Source: JAIBJN01 sp963784175
GTDB taxonomy: Bacteria > Actinomycetota > Thermoleophilia > Gaiellales > Gaiellaceae
NCBI GenBank assembly: GCA_963784175.1
Contig: CAWAQJ010000013.1
Coordinates: 73,021-137,020 of the forward strand
Length of the DNA: 64,000 nt
Direction of reading: 5' to 3'
Of the stretch, positions 44,671-52,858 are shown in pieces. Both the position numbers and the translations under genes were made by a program. The notes under the pieces are model-generated. The model did no database searches. It was given only the letters and a program-made list of their open reading frames with translations, and had not been told where the DNA came from. Each line of letters starts with the position of its first letter. Position 1 is the stretch's first letter.

Positions 44671-45066
44671 TCAGCCGGCGGGCGTCCTGGGCGCGTACCG
44701 GTGGTGGAGCATCAGGGCGTTGCCGTCCGGGTCCTTGAAGAACGCCATGTGGCAGACGCCCGAGTCGAGGATGTCGCCGTGGAACTCGACGCCGCGCGAC
44801 TCGAGCTCGGCGCGCGCCGACGCGACGTCCTCCACCTGGAGGGCGATCGGGTGGTTGTCGGTCTGATAGGTCATGCCGAACGCCTCGGACTCGAGAATCT
44901 GGAGCGTGAGGTTGCCCGTCTCGAACTCGACGCCGGGCGACTTCCCGTACGTGACCGTGTGCGGCAGGCCGAGAACCGTCCCGTAGAACTCGATCGCCGC
45001 CTCGATGTCCTTCGTCGCGATCGAGACGAAGTCGACCCCTGTGATCAGCGGTGTCGTCGTGGCCAT
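44671..45066 (-). CDS. Glyoxalase/VOC-superfamily protein
   Basis: A 131-residue protein with the two beta-alpha-beta-beta-beta units of the VOC fold (DFVSIATKDIEAAIEFYGTV, then VCHMAFFKDPDGNALMLHHR). A metal-ligand Glu/His set is suggested by the HH near the end. ATG 45066 is preferred over a much longer antisense frame. Substrate unknown; it could be a dioxygenase or resistance-type protein. Confidence 0.83.
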   Translation of the reverse strand: MATTTPLITGVDFVSIATKDIEAAIEFYGTVLGLPHTVTYGKSPGVEFETGNLTLQILESEAFGMTYQTDNHPIALQVEDVASARAELESRGVEFHGDILDSGVCHMAFFKDPDGNALMLHHRYAPRTPAG

Positions 45067-45175
45067 CTGCTCGGTCGAGAAGCTATCGGTCCCGCCCGCG
45101 CGGGATGCCCGGAGCCCGGACGAGCCGCCGCGGGTAGTCTCGCTCCCGTCGCCCCCCGAACGGAAGGAATGCCCG

Positions 45176-45997
45176 ATGAGCGCAGAAGCGAGCGCCCCCG
45201 ACACCATCGTCCTCATCCACGGCTTCTGGGTCACCCCGCGGAGCTGGGAGCACTGGATCACCCACTACGAGAGCAAGGGCTACCGCGTCATCGCGCCCGC
45301 CTATCCCGGGTTCGAGGTCGAGGTCGAGGCCCTCAACGAGGATCCCACTCCGATCGAGGAGCTGACGGTCCCCGGCGTCGTCGAGCACCTCGAGAAGATC
45401 GTCGGCGAGCTCGACAAGCCGCCGATCCTCATCGGCCACTCGGCCGGGGGGACGTTCGTCCAGCTTCTCCTCGACCACGGCTTCGGCGCCGTCGGCGTGG
45501 CGATCAACTCGGCGCCGACCGAGGGCGTCCGCGTGACCCCGCCGGCGCAGATCAAGTCGCTGTTTCCGGCCCTCAAGAACCCGGCCAACCGCCATCGCGC
45601 CGTCGGTTTCACGCACGAGCAATGGCACTACGCGTTCACGAACACGTTTAGCGAGGAGGAGTCGCGGGCGTTGTACGAGCGGTACCACATCCCGGCGTCG
45701 GGCGCGATCCTGTTCGGCATCGTGCTCGCCAACTTCCAGCCCGGCCACCAGTCCTCCTGGGTCGACTACTCCAACGACGACCGTGCGCCGCTGCTCTTCA
45801 TCTCGGGGAGCGAGGACCACCTCATGCCGCCCAAGGTGCAGCAGTCGAACGCGAAGCACTACAAGTCGGACACGGTCACCGAGGTGAAGGAGTACGACGG
45901 CTACGCGCATCTCCTGCCCGCCCAGGAGGGTTGGGAGGCGATCGCCGACTACGCGCTCGAGTGGGCCGAGGCGCACGTGGTCGCGCAGACCGTGTGA
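45176..45997 (+). CDS. Alpha/beta hydrolase
   Basis: A 273-residue serine hydrolase. The oxyanion segment is IVLIHGFWVTPRSW, the nucleophile Ser is in LIGHSAGG, the acid in FISGSEDHLMPP and the His in YDGYAHLLPAQ. The substrate is unknown; the family includes esterases and haloperoxidase-like enzymes. It is divergent from the VOC gene and coupled to the metallo-hydrolase downstream by GTGA. Confidence 0.88.
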   Translation: MSAEASAPDTIVLIHGFWVTPRSWEHWITHYESKGYRVIAPAYPGFEVEVEALNEDPTPIEELTVPGVVEHLEKIVGELDKPPILIGHSAGGTFVQLLLDHGFGAVGVAINSAPTEGVRVTPPAQIKSLFPALKNPANRHRAVGFTHEQWHYAFTNTFSEEESRALYERYHIPASGAILFGIVLANFQPGHQSSWVDYSNDDRAPLLFISGSEDHLMPPKVQQSNAKHYKSDTVTEVKEYDGYAHLLPAQEGWEAIADYALEWAEAHVVAQTV

Positions 45998-46782
45998 GCA
46001 CGGCACGCATCACCCACATAGGCGGGCCGACGACCCTGATCGAGGTCGAAGGCTGGCGGTTGCTCACGGACCCGACCTTCGACCCGCCCGGCGGGCAGTA
46101 CGGCTTCGGCTGGGGCTCGAACTCGCGCAAGCTCACGGGGCCCGCGATCGCGGCGGCCGACGTGGGGCCCATCGACGCCGTGCTCCTCAGCCACGACCAC
46201 CATGGCGACAACCTCGACGCCGCCGGCCGCGCGCTGCTGCCCGTCGCCGGCGCCGTCGTCACCACTACGTCGGGAGCGGAGCGTCTCGGCGGCGACGCCC
46301 AGGGTCTCGGGCCCTGGCAGGTCACGCGGCTGGAGGCGCCCGACCGACCGGCGATCGAGATCACGGCCACGCCTTGCCGGCACGGGCCGCCGCTCAGCCG
46401 CCCGGTCGCCGGCGACGTGATCGGCTTCGCGCTCCGCTGGGACGGGCAGGAGCACGGCCTTTTCTGGGTGACGGGCGACACGGTGCTCTACGGGGCCGTG
46501 CGGCGCGTGCCGGAGCGCCTGGACGTGGGGACCATGCTCCTCCACCTCGGCTGCGTCCGCTTCCACGTGACCGGACCTCTGCGCTACAGCATGACCGGCG
46601 AGGAGGCGGTGGAGCTCTGCCGCCTCGTCAAGCCGCGCACTGTGGTGCCCGTCCACTACGAAGGATGGAGCCACTTCCAGGAGGGACGCGAGCAGGTCGA
46701 GCGTGAGTTCGCTGCGGCGCCGGATCTGCAGGAGAGCGTTCGGTGGCTCCCGATCGGCGTCGGGACGGAACTCACGGTCTGA
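45994..46782 (+). CDS. Metallo-beta-lactamase-fold hydrolase (UlaG/YcdB-like)
   Basis: A 262-residue protein. The start is GTG 45994, overlapping the previous stop. Metal-binding motifs are visible: the LLSHDHHGDN box (family form H-x-H-x-D-H), further His in PCRHGPP, Asp in WVTGDTVLY and His in VPVHYEGWSHF. It belongs to the group of L-ascorbate-6-phosphate lactonase-like or N-acyl-phosphatidylethanolamine phospholipase-like enzymes; substrate unknown. It probably works with the hydrolase upstream. Confidence 0.86.
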   Translation: MSTARITHIGGPTTLIEVEGWRLLTDPTFDPPGGQYGFGWGSNSRKLTGPAIAAADVGPIDAVLLSHDHHGDNLDAAGRALLPVAGAVVTTTSGAERLGGDAQGLGPWQVTRLEAPDRPAIEITATPCRHGPPLSRPVAGDVIGFALRWDGQEHGLFWVTGDTVLYGAVRRVPERLDVGTMLLHLGCVRFHVTGPLRYSMTGEEAVELCRLVKPRTVVPVHYEGWSHFQEGREQVEREFAAAPDLQESVRWLPIGVGTELTV

Positions 46783-46821
46783 GGCCTGCGCTCGTCCCGC
46801 GAGGGCTGTAGCGTCAGGCGC

Positions 46822-47754
46822 GTGAGCGACGCGATCGCGACCAGCCAGGACACGTCAGCCGTCGTCTCCGCCCGAGGCGTGGTCAAGCGCTACGGGCGTA
46901 CTGTCGCCCTCGCGGGGCTGGACGCCGAGATCGGCCAGGGCATCACCGGGCTGCTCGGCTCGAACGGCGCGGGCAAGACGACGTTCCTCTCTCTGATCCT
47001 GGGCCTGCGGTCGCGGGACGAAGGCGACCTGCGGGTGCTCGGCGAGGATCCCGCCTCCTCCGGTCTCCCGATGCGCGCGCACATCGGGTACGCGCCCGAG
47101 CATCACGATCTCCCCTCAGAGCTGCCCGCCGCAGACTTCGTGCGTCACCTCGCCGAGGTCCATCTCCTTCCGCGCCGCGCCGCCGTGCAGCGCGCCAACG
47201 ATGCGCTCTGGCTCGTGGGGCTCGGCGAGGAGCGTTTCCGCTCGGTGGGCGCGATGTCGACCGGGCAGCGCCAGCGCGTCAAGCTCGCCGCGGCGATCGC
47301 GCACGATCCGGAGCTCGTCCTCCTCGACGAGCCGACCGACGGCCTCGACCCCGTGCAGCGGACAGAGATGCTCGACCTCATTCGCAGGGTAGGCACGGAG
47401 TTCGGGATGCACATCGTCATCTCGTCGCACCATCTCGAGGAGGTAGAACGGATCTGCGACGCGGTCGTCATCGTCGAGGGCGGCGTCGTCGCCCACTCGG
47501 GGACGCTCGCCGACCTCCGCCGCGGCCCGGAGGGCTTCCTGGTCGAGGTGGACGAGCGGGAAGAGGAGCTCGCCGCGCTCCTCCGCGAGCGCGGGCACGA
47601 GGTGACGCTCGAGAACGGCGTGCTCCTCTTTGCGGGCGCCGACGGCGACCATGACGCCGTGCGCGATGCCGTCGCCGACCTCGGCATCGGCCTGAGACGG
47701 CTCGCGCCGCGCGGGCGCACGCTCGAGGACGTCTACATGGGGACCGGGGTATGA
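46822..47754 (+). CDS. ABC-2 exporter ATP-binding protein
   Basis: A 310-residue ATPase with Walker A GLLGSNGAGKTTFLS, signature MSTGQRQRVKLAAAIA, Walker B LVLLDEPTDGLDP and H-loop SSHHLEEVERI. It is the first of four overlapping genes forming two ATPase/permease pairs. The serine in place of Pro in Walker A (GSNGAGKT) is mild and seen elsewhere. Cargo unknown. Confidence 0.88.
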   Translation: MSDAIATSQDTSAVVSARGVVKRYGRTVALAGLDAEIGQGITGLLGSNGAGKTTFLSLILGLRSRDEGDLRVLGEDPASSGLPMRAHIGYAPEHHDLPSELPAADFVRHLAEVHLLPRRAAVQRANDALWLVGLGEERFRSVGAMSTGQRQRVKLAAAIAHDPELVLLDEPTDGLDPVQRTEMLDLIRRVGTEFGMHIVISSHHLEEVERICDAVVIVEGGVVAHSGTLADLRRGPEGFLVEVDEREEELAALLRERGHEVTLENGVLLFAGADGDHDAVRDAVADLGIGLRRLAPRGRTLEDVYMGTGV

Positions 47755-48629
47755 GCACCGAGCAGGGCGCACGGCTCTTCGGGCTCGGGTACCGCGGCTA
47801 CGAGGGCGCGCGCCGCGAGCCGCGCTGGGCGATGCTCACGATCGCCGTCTTCACCGTGCGGCGCGTGTTGGGGCTCGGCCGGCCCGCGCGCCACAAGGTG
47901 CTGCCGGCGATCACGCTCGCGATCGCCTACGTGCCGGCGCTCGTCTCTGTCGGCGTCGCCGTGCTGCTCGAAGATCTGCCGGTCGGCGATCTGATCAGCT
48001 ACGGCGAGTACATGTTCTTCATCGGGAGCGCCCTGGCGCTGTTCTCGGCCCTGATCGCGCCGGAGGCGCTCTGCCCCGACCGGCGCTCGGGGATGCTGGG
48101 GCTCTACCTCGCCGGTCCGCTCGACCGCAATCGCTACCTCCTGGCCAAGGCGGCGGCGGTGCTCGCCGTCATGCTGCTCATCACGCTCGGGCCGCTGCTC
48201 TTCATGTTCGCCGCGTTCGTCGCAGCCGGGCACGGGCCGAGCCTGGGCGAGACCCCGGAGCTGCTCCTCCAGATCCTCATCGTGGGCGTCGTCGCAGCAC
48301 TGGGCTATGCCGCCCTCTCGCTCGCGGTGTCGAGCTTCACGACCCGACGCGCTGCGGCCGCCGTAGGCGTCGTGCTCCTGCTCTTCGTGCCCGTCATCGT
48401 CGCTCGCAGCGCGATCGAGAGCACCGGCGCGTCCGATGCGCTCGACCTGCTGAGCTTCCCCTTCGTCATCTCGGAGCTCTCCTACCGGGTCTTCGACGAG
48501 TTCCACTACGAGGGAGAGCCGATCGAGGAGCTCTCGACCTCGCTCATCGCCGTCGGCGCCGCCGCGTGGATCGTCGCCGGCGCCCTGGTCTGCTGGCTTC
48601 GCTACAGGCGCACGGAGGACTACCGGTGA
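47751..48629 (+). CDS. ABC-2 exporter permease
   Basis: A 292-residue membrane protein with six or more helices and an N-terminal polar region (LFGLGYRGYEGARREPRW) typical of permeases paired with NatA-like ATPases. It overlaps both neighbours by four bases. Probably a half-transporter subunit. Confidence 0.85.
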   Translation: MSTEQGARLFGLGYRGYEGARREPRWAMLTIAVFTVRRVLGLGRPARHKVLPAITLAIAYVPALVSVGVAVLLEDLPVGDLISYGEYMFFIGSALALFSALIAPEALCPDRRSGMLGLYLAGPLDRNRYLLAKAAAVLAVMLLITLGPLLFMFAAFVAAGHGPSLGETPELLLQILIVGVVAALGYAALSLAVSSFTTRRAAAAVGVVLLLFVPVIVARSAIESTGASDALDLLSFPFVISELSYRVFDEFHYEGEPIEELSTSLIAVGAAAWIVAGALVCWLRYRRTEDYR

Positions 48630-49549
48630 GCACGCGGCCGACCGTCGCAGCCGAGGAGGTCTCGAAGTGGTTCGGGCCGCTCGTCGCCGTCTCCGATGTC
48701 AGCTTCGAGATCGGGCCCGGGGTGACGGCCCTCCTCGGGCCGAACGGGGCCGGGAAGTCGACGATGCTGCGCATGCTCTGCGGGCTCGCGCAGCCGTCGC
48801 GCGGCAAGGTGCGCGTGCTCGGGCGCGACCCGCGTTCCGACGTCGCGGTCACCGGCTCGATCGGGCTCGTGCCGCAGCAGGAGAGCGTCTTCGAGCCGCT
48901 CACCGCGCACGGGTTCGTGCGGCTCGCCGCCGTGCTCCACGGCCTGCCCGATCCGGACGCCGCGGCGACCGCCGCCCTCGAACTGGTCTCTCTCGACCCG
49001 GCCGACACCCGCAAGCTGCCCACGTACTCGAAGGGGATGCGGCAGCGCGTCAAGGTCGCCCAGGGGCTCGTGCACGACCCCGAGGTGGTGATGCTGGACG
49101 AGCCGCTGACGGGGCTCGACCCGCGCCAGCGCGCCGACATGATCGCGCTGTTCCGCCGCCTTGGCTCCGAGGGCCGGTGCGTGCTCGTCTCGAGCCACGT
49201 CCTCGACGAGGTCGAGCGCCTCGGCTCGGAGATCCTCGTCATGTCGCAGGGCCGCCTCGCGGCCGCCGGCGACTTCCGCGAATTGCGGGCGCTGATGGAC
49301 GACCGGCCGCTGCGCGTTCGCGTACGCACCGACCGCCCGCGGGAGCTCGCGGGCGGGCTGCTCGAGGCGGGGGCGGTGCTCGGCGCCCGGCTCGAGGGCG
49401 AAGAGGCTCTCGAGCTCGACACCCACGACGCCCGAGCGCTCTCGCGCGCTCTCGCCCCGCTCGCGCGGGAGCGCGGCGCGAGCCTGCTCGAGGTTCGCCC
49501 GCTGGACGCGGATCTCGAAGGCGTCTTCCGCTACCTGGTGCAGCGATGA
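48626..49549 (+). CDS. ABC-2 exporter ATP-binding protein
   Basis: A 307-residue ATPase with Walker A ALLGPNGAGKSTMLR, signature YSKGMRQRVKVAQGLV, Walker B VVMLDEPLTGLDP and H-loop SSHVLDEVERL. It starts at GTG 48626, inside the upstream stop. It pairs with the permease that follows. The two ATPases of this operon may act as a heterodimer. Confidence 0.9.
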   Translation: MSTRPTVAAEEVSKWFGPLVAVSDVSFEIGPGVTALLGPNGAGKSTMLRMLCGLAQPSRGKVRVLGRDPRSDVAVTGSIGLVPQQESVFEPLTAHGFVRLAAVLHGLPDPDAAATAALELVSLDPADTRKLPTYSKGMRQRVKVAQGLVHDPEVVMLDEPLTGLDPRQRADMIALFRRLGSEGRCVLVSSHVLDEVERLGSEILVMSQGRLAAAGDFRELRALMDDRPLRVRVRTDRPRELAGGLLEAGAVLGARLEGEEALELDTHDARALSRALAPLARERGASLLEVRPLDADLEGVFRYLVQR

Positions 49550-50295
49550 GCGCGGCGGACGCATCGGCCGCACGGCCGCGTCCTCGCGCGGGCGCCGCCA
49601 TCGGCGCGCTCTACAGCCTTTTGCTGCGCACGCAGGTGACCTTGCCGCGCCTGCTCGGGATCGGGGCGCTCGCCGGGCTCGCCGTCCTGCTCGGCGTCTT
49701 CGCGCGCTGGGACGACAACCCCACGCAGGCCGCCGCGGACATCGCCGCCGCGTACGGCCTCGGGATCGTGGTGCCGTTCGCGGTGCTCTGGTTCGGCACG
49801 TCGGCGATCGGTGACCTCGTGGAGGACAGGCTGCTCGTCTACCTCTGGCTGAAGCCCGTGCCGCGCTGGCAGCTCCCGGCCGCTGCGATCCTCGCAACGA
49901 TCACGCTCGTCGCCCCGCTCGCCGCCGTGCCGCTGGGGATCGCGGCGCTCGTCGCCGGCGACGGCGAGCTGGCGCTGACCGCGCTCGTCGCGGCCACGCT
50001 CGCGGTCTGCGCCTATGCGGGAATCTTCGTCGCGGCCGGACTGTGGTTCAAGCGGGCCGTCTGGTGGGGGCTCGCGTTCGTCCTCCTCTGGGAGAACGCG
50101 GCCGCCTACTCCTCGGATGGCCTCGCACGCTTCACGGTCGCAGGCTGGGCGAACTCGATCCTCTCGACGGCCTCGGGCGTCGACGTCCCCCTCGACACGC
50201 GCTCCGTGACCGCGGCGTTCATCGTGCTGCCGGCGGTGACCGTCGCAGGCTGGCTGGTCGCCACCTTCAGGTACGGCCGCGCCGACGTCGACTAG
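49546..50295 (+). CDS. ABC-2 exporter permease
   Basis: A 249-residue membrane protein with about six helices (for example LLGIGALAGLAVLLGVFARW and YGLGIVVPFAVLWFGTSAIG) and an Ala-rich basic N-terminus. It is the last gene of the four-gene exporter operon, starting in the upstream stop (ATGA). Confidence 0.85.
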   Translation: MSAADASAARPRPRAGAAIGALYSLLLRTQVTLPRLLGIGALAGLAVLLGVFARWDDNPTQAAADIAAAYGLGIVVPFAVLWFGTSAIGDLVEDRLLVYLWLKPVPRWQLPAAAILATITLVAPLAAVPLGIAALVAGDGELALTALVAATLAVCAYAGIFVAAGLWFKRAVWWGLAFVLLWENAAAYSSDGLARFTVAGWANSILSTASGVDVPLDTRSVTAAFIVLPAVTVAGWLVATFRYGRADVD

Positions 50296-50316
50296 CCCGG
50301 CGCAGAGATCGCCGAG

Positions 50317-50862
50317 TCAGGTGGCGGCGGGGCGAAGCGGTTCCGACCCGTCCCACGCCTCGGCACTCTCCCGCACCATCTGGAAGAAGTCGCGCAGTCC
50401 CTGGCAGTCGACGTGGATCTCGATGTCATGGCCCAGCGAGGCGGACGCGTCGTGCAAGGTGCTGTTGACTTCGCCGAGCTGGGCGCTGAGGTACTCCGGT
50501 AGGCCACGGTCCTCGAGTTCGCGCCGAAGGTCCTCGACCGATGCCGGCGGTACCGCCCACGCGACGTGATGAACCCTTGGTCTGGCGCCCGAGAAGCGAT
50601 CCTCGATCCGCTCCGGAACGAGGCGAACCATCTCCATCAACTCGATCGGGCCTCCGCCGCAGGTGCCGAACGCCGAGTGATGGACGAACTCCGCCGGCTC
50701 ACCCCTCGAGGTGACGTTTTCGAACGGCACGTTCTCGACGAGGAAGAACGGTCCGGCTCCGAGCTGCTCCGCCAGGCGCTCAACGGTCGCCTCGATGTTC
50801 TCGACGACGTAGGCGTAGTGGTGTGCTCCCTCCAGCGGCGGTCGAAAAAGATCGCCTGGCAC
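50317..50862 (-). CDS. Glyoxalase/VOC-superfamily protein
   Basis: A 181-residue two-unit VOC protein. HHYAYVVENIEATVERLAEQ starts the first unit and VHHVAWAVPPASVEDLRREL the second; a third element ends with His-Val-Asp. The pattern is close to methylmalonyl-CoA epimerase-like proteins but not specific. GTG 50862 has AAGGAGG upstream and is preferred over a longer start. It converges with the ABC operon. Confidence 0.8.
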   Translation of the reverse strand: MPGDLFRPPLEGAHHYAYVVENIEATVERLAEQLGAGPFFLVENVPFENVTSRGEPAEFVHHSAFGTCGGGPIELMEMVRLVPERIEDRFSGARPRVHHVAWAVPPASVEDLRRELEDRGLPEYLSAQLGEVNSTLHDASASLGHDIEIHVDCQGLRDFFQMVRESAEAWDGSEPLRPAAT

Positions 50863-50893
50863 GACTCCCTCCTTGGTCTCGTCCAGCCGGCCC

Positions 50894-50931
50894 AAAAGAA
50901 GAACCTCGGAACTCTGACCGGAGTCCCGAGG
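50894..50931 (-). terminator. Terminator of tRNA-Asp
   Basis: On the minus strand, just past the tRNA, a stem of CCTCGGGACTC with GAGTTCCGAGG (one mismatch, six-base loop) is followed by TTCTTCTTTT. This is a good rho-independent terminator. Confidence 0.8.
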
Positions 50932-50940
50932 TGTCAAGAG

Positions 50941-51014
<74 letters not shown>

Positions 51015-51088
51015 AGGCGCAAGGTCGAATCTTAGCCGCGTCGAGAACGACCCGGGTGCAGCCGTCACAATGGGACGAGGGATTCGGG

Positions 51089-52367
51089 ATGTCCGACGAG
51101 CTGAGAGACGAGGAGACCTACCTCGCCGCCCGGGCGGAGCAGCTGGCTGCCCGGATGGAGGGCGAGGGCGTCTCGCGCAAGAAGCTCCTCCAGCTCGTCG
51201 GTCACGCGCTGCCGCTCCTCACGGGAGGCAACCCCTTTGCCGCGGCGGGCAGCGCCAGTCGCCAGGCCCAGTCGAGCCGGCCGATTTACAAGCCGCTCCC
51301 GCCCGAGTGGTTCGTTCCCTTCGGGACGAACGCGGAGATGCGGTGGGACTCGCTCGCCGACGTGGGTTACGAGATTCCGAACGAACGATTCTTCGTCCGC
51401 AACCACACGGCGACGCCCCTGATCGATCCCGAGACCTGGCGCCTGCGCGTGTTCGGCGACGGCCTGAAGCTCCGGCCTGGCGCGGGCGATGCAGTCGAGT
51501 TCTCGCTGCGAGACCTCAAGAGGCTGCCCTCGAAGAAGCTGACGGCGTTCATCGAGTGCGCGGGCAACGGGCGCGGCCTCTTCGCCGGCCAGCAGGGAAC
51601 GCCGGCGCCCGGGACGCAGTGGGGGCTCGGCGGGGTCGGCGTCGCGGAGTGGTGCGGCGTCCCGCTCTCCGAGGTGCTCGAGCGCGCCGGACTGACCAGG
51701 TCGGCCGTCGACGTGCTTCCGGAGGGTCTCGATCCCAACGTCGTCTCGGGCGGCGTCGACCTCGGCAAGGTGCGCCGGCCCCTCCCGGTCGACAAGGCGC
51801 TCGACGACGTCCTGCTCGCCTACGAGATGAACGGGGTGCCGCTGCCCCCCGACCACGGCTATCCGGTTCGACTCGTCGTCCCGGGCTGGGTCGGGATCGC
51901 GAGCATCAAGTGGCTGGGACAGATCGAGGTCTCGGCGCAGCCGCTCTTCTCGCCCTGGAACACGACCTCGTACCGCATGTTCGGGCCCGACTACCCGGTC
52001 GACTCGCCACCGCTGACGGGCCAGCCTGTGAAGAGCGCGCTCGAGCTTCCGCGAGGCGCGGTCCTCCCGGCGGGCGTACGGACGACGTTGACCGGCCGAG
52101 CCTGGTCCGGCACGGCTGCGATCGACCGGGTCGAGGTCTCGACGGACCGGGGGGCGACCTGGGCGGAGCGCCCGGCTGCACGGAAAGAACCGCGCCGGCG
52201 CCTGGGTGCAGTGGAAGTTCAAGTTCGAGCCGGGCTCGCCCGGGGAGCACGAGGTCTGGACACGGGCCACCGACAAGGACGGCCAGACCCAGCCGGTCGA
52301 CGTCCCCTTCAACTCCTACGGGTACCTGAACTCGGCGGTCGTGCGCCACCCGGTCGTCGTCGCCTAG
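51089..52367 (+). CDS. Sulfite-oxidase-like molybdopterin oxidoreductase with apparent +1 frameshift
   Basis: A gene of about 426 codons. The main part has the SUOX/YedY-type molybdopterin domain: ERFFVRNHTATPLIDPETWR, the Mo-ligand Cys in AFIECAGNGRG, WGLGGVGVAEWCGVPL, and GYPVRLVVPGWVGIASIKWL. The C-terminal Mo-co dimerisation domain begins (TLTGRAWSGTAAIDRVEVS) but then slips frame. Removing the C at 52169 restores ARLHGKNRAGAWVQWKFKFE and an end at TAG 52367. The enzyme would oxidise sulfite or a related substrate. The N-terminus has no normal twin-arginine motif. A hairpin follows at 52382. Confidence 0.82.
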
Positions 52368-52381
52368 GACGGCAAATCAAA

Positions 52382-52414
52382 GAGGCGGGGCCGACCCCAG
52401 CTCGACCCCGCCTC
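52382..52414 (+). terminator. Hairpin after the sulfite-oxidase-like gene
   Basis: A nine-base stem (GAGGCGGGG with CCCCGCCTC) spans 52382-52414, 14 bases past the stop. No T-run follows. Confidence 0.5.
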
Positions 52415-52513
52415 AACGAGGGGACAGTCCTGATCGGACTCTACTCGGCCCGTTTGGATCCGCCTGCGAGGCGGCGTAGACTATTGTCGACAGGGGTCCG
52501 ACCTTTGTCATAG

Positions 52514-52547
52514 CCCCGGGGCCCACGGGCCGCAGTGGGCCTCGGGG
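52514..52547. terminator. Strong hairpin in the intergenic region
   Basis: CCCCGGGGCCCAC pairs with GTGGGCCTCGGGG (one G-T pair, eight-base loop) between two convergent genes. It probably ends transcription from one or both sides; otherwise the 202 bases here are empty. Confidence 0.5.
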
Positions 52548-52569
52548 CCCAGCTTCGATAAGCGGCGAG

Positions 52570-52803
52570 CTAGCCGACGAGCTGGCGCCAGACGGCGGCC
52601 GGTCCGACGTCGTCGGGGAGCTCCTCGAGGAGCGCGATCGCCTCGGAGGCGGGGCCGCACCAGAGCAGCCCACTCAGCGGCGGGCCTTTCAGCATCACGC
52701 TCGAGCCCAGATCCTGAATGGCGACGTAGTCGTCTGCGCCCGTCCGCCCAAGCGTGCAGGCGAGACGGTCGAGCTCGACCCGGATGTGCTCGGCGGTGAG
52801 CAC
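52570..52803 (-). CDS. Small hypothetical protein
   Basis: A 77-residue protein (GTG 52803), with the N-terminal segment LTAEHIRVELDRLACTLGRT and the C-terminal ALLEELPDDVGPAAVWRQLV. It looks like a soluble alpha/beta fold and is better than chance in codon use, but has no strong ribosome site. No family recognised. It follows the GMC gene on the same strand. Confidence 0.5.
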   Translation of the reverse strand: MLTAEHIRVELDRLACTLGRTGADDYVAIQDLGSSVMLKGPPLSGLLWCGPASEAIALLEELPDDVGPAAVWRQLVG

Positions 52804-52858
52804 GACGATTCCAGTATGAGGAATCGGAGGCCTGGGGTCTACGGAGTGGTGATCCGGG

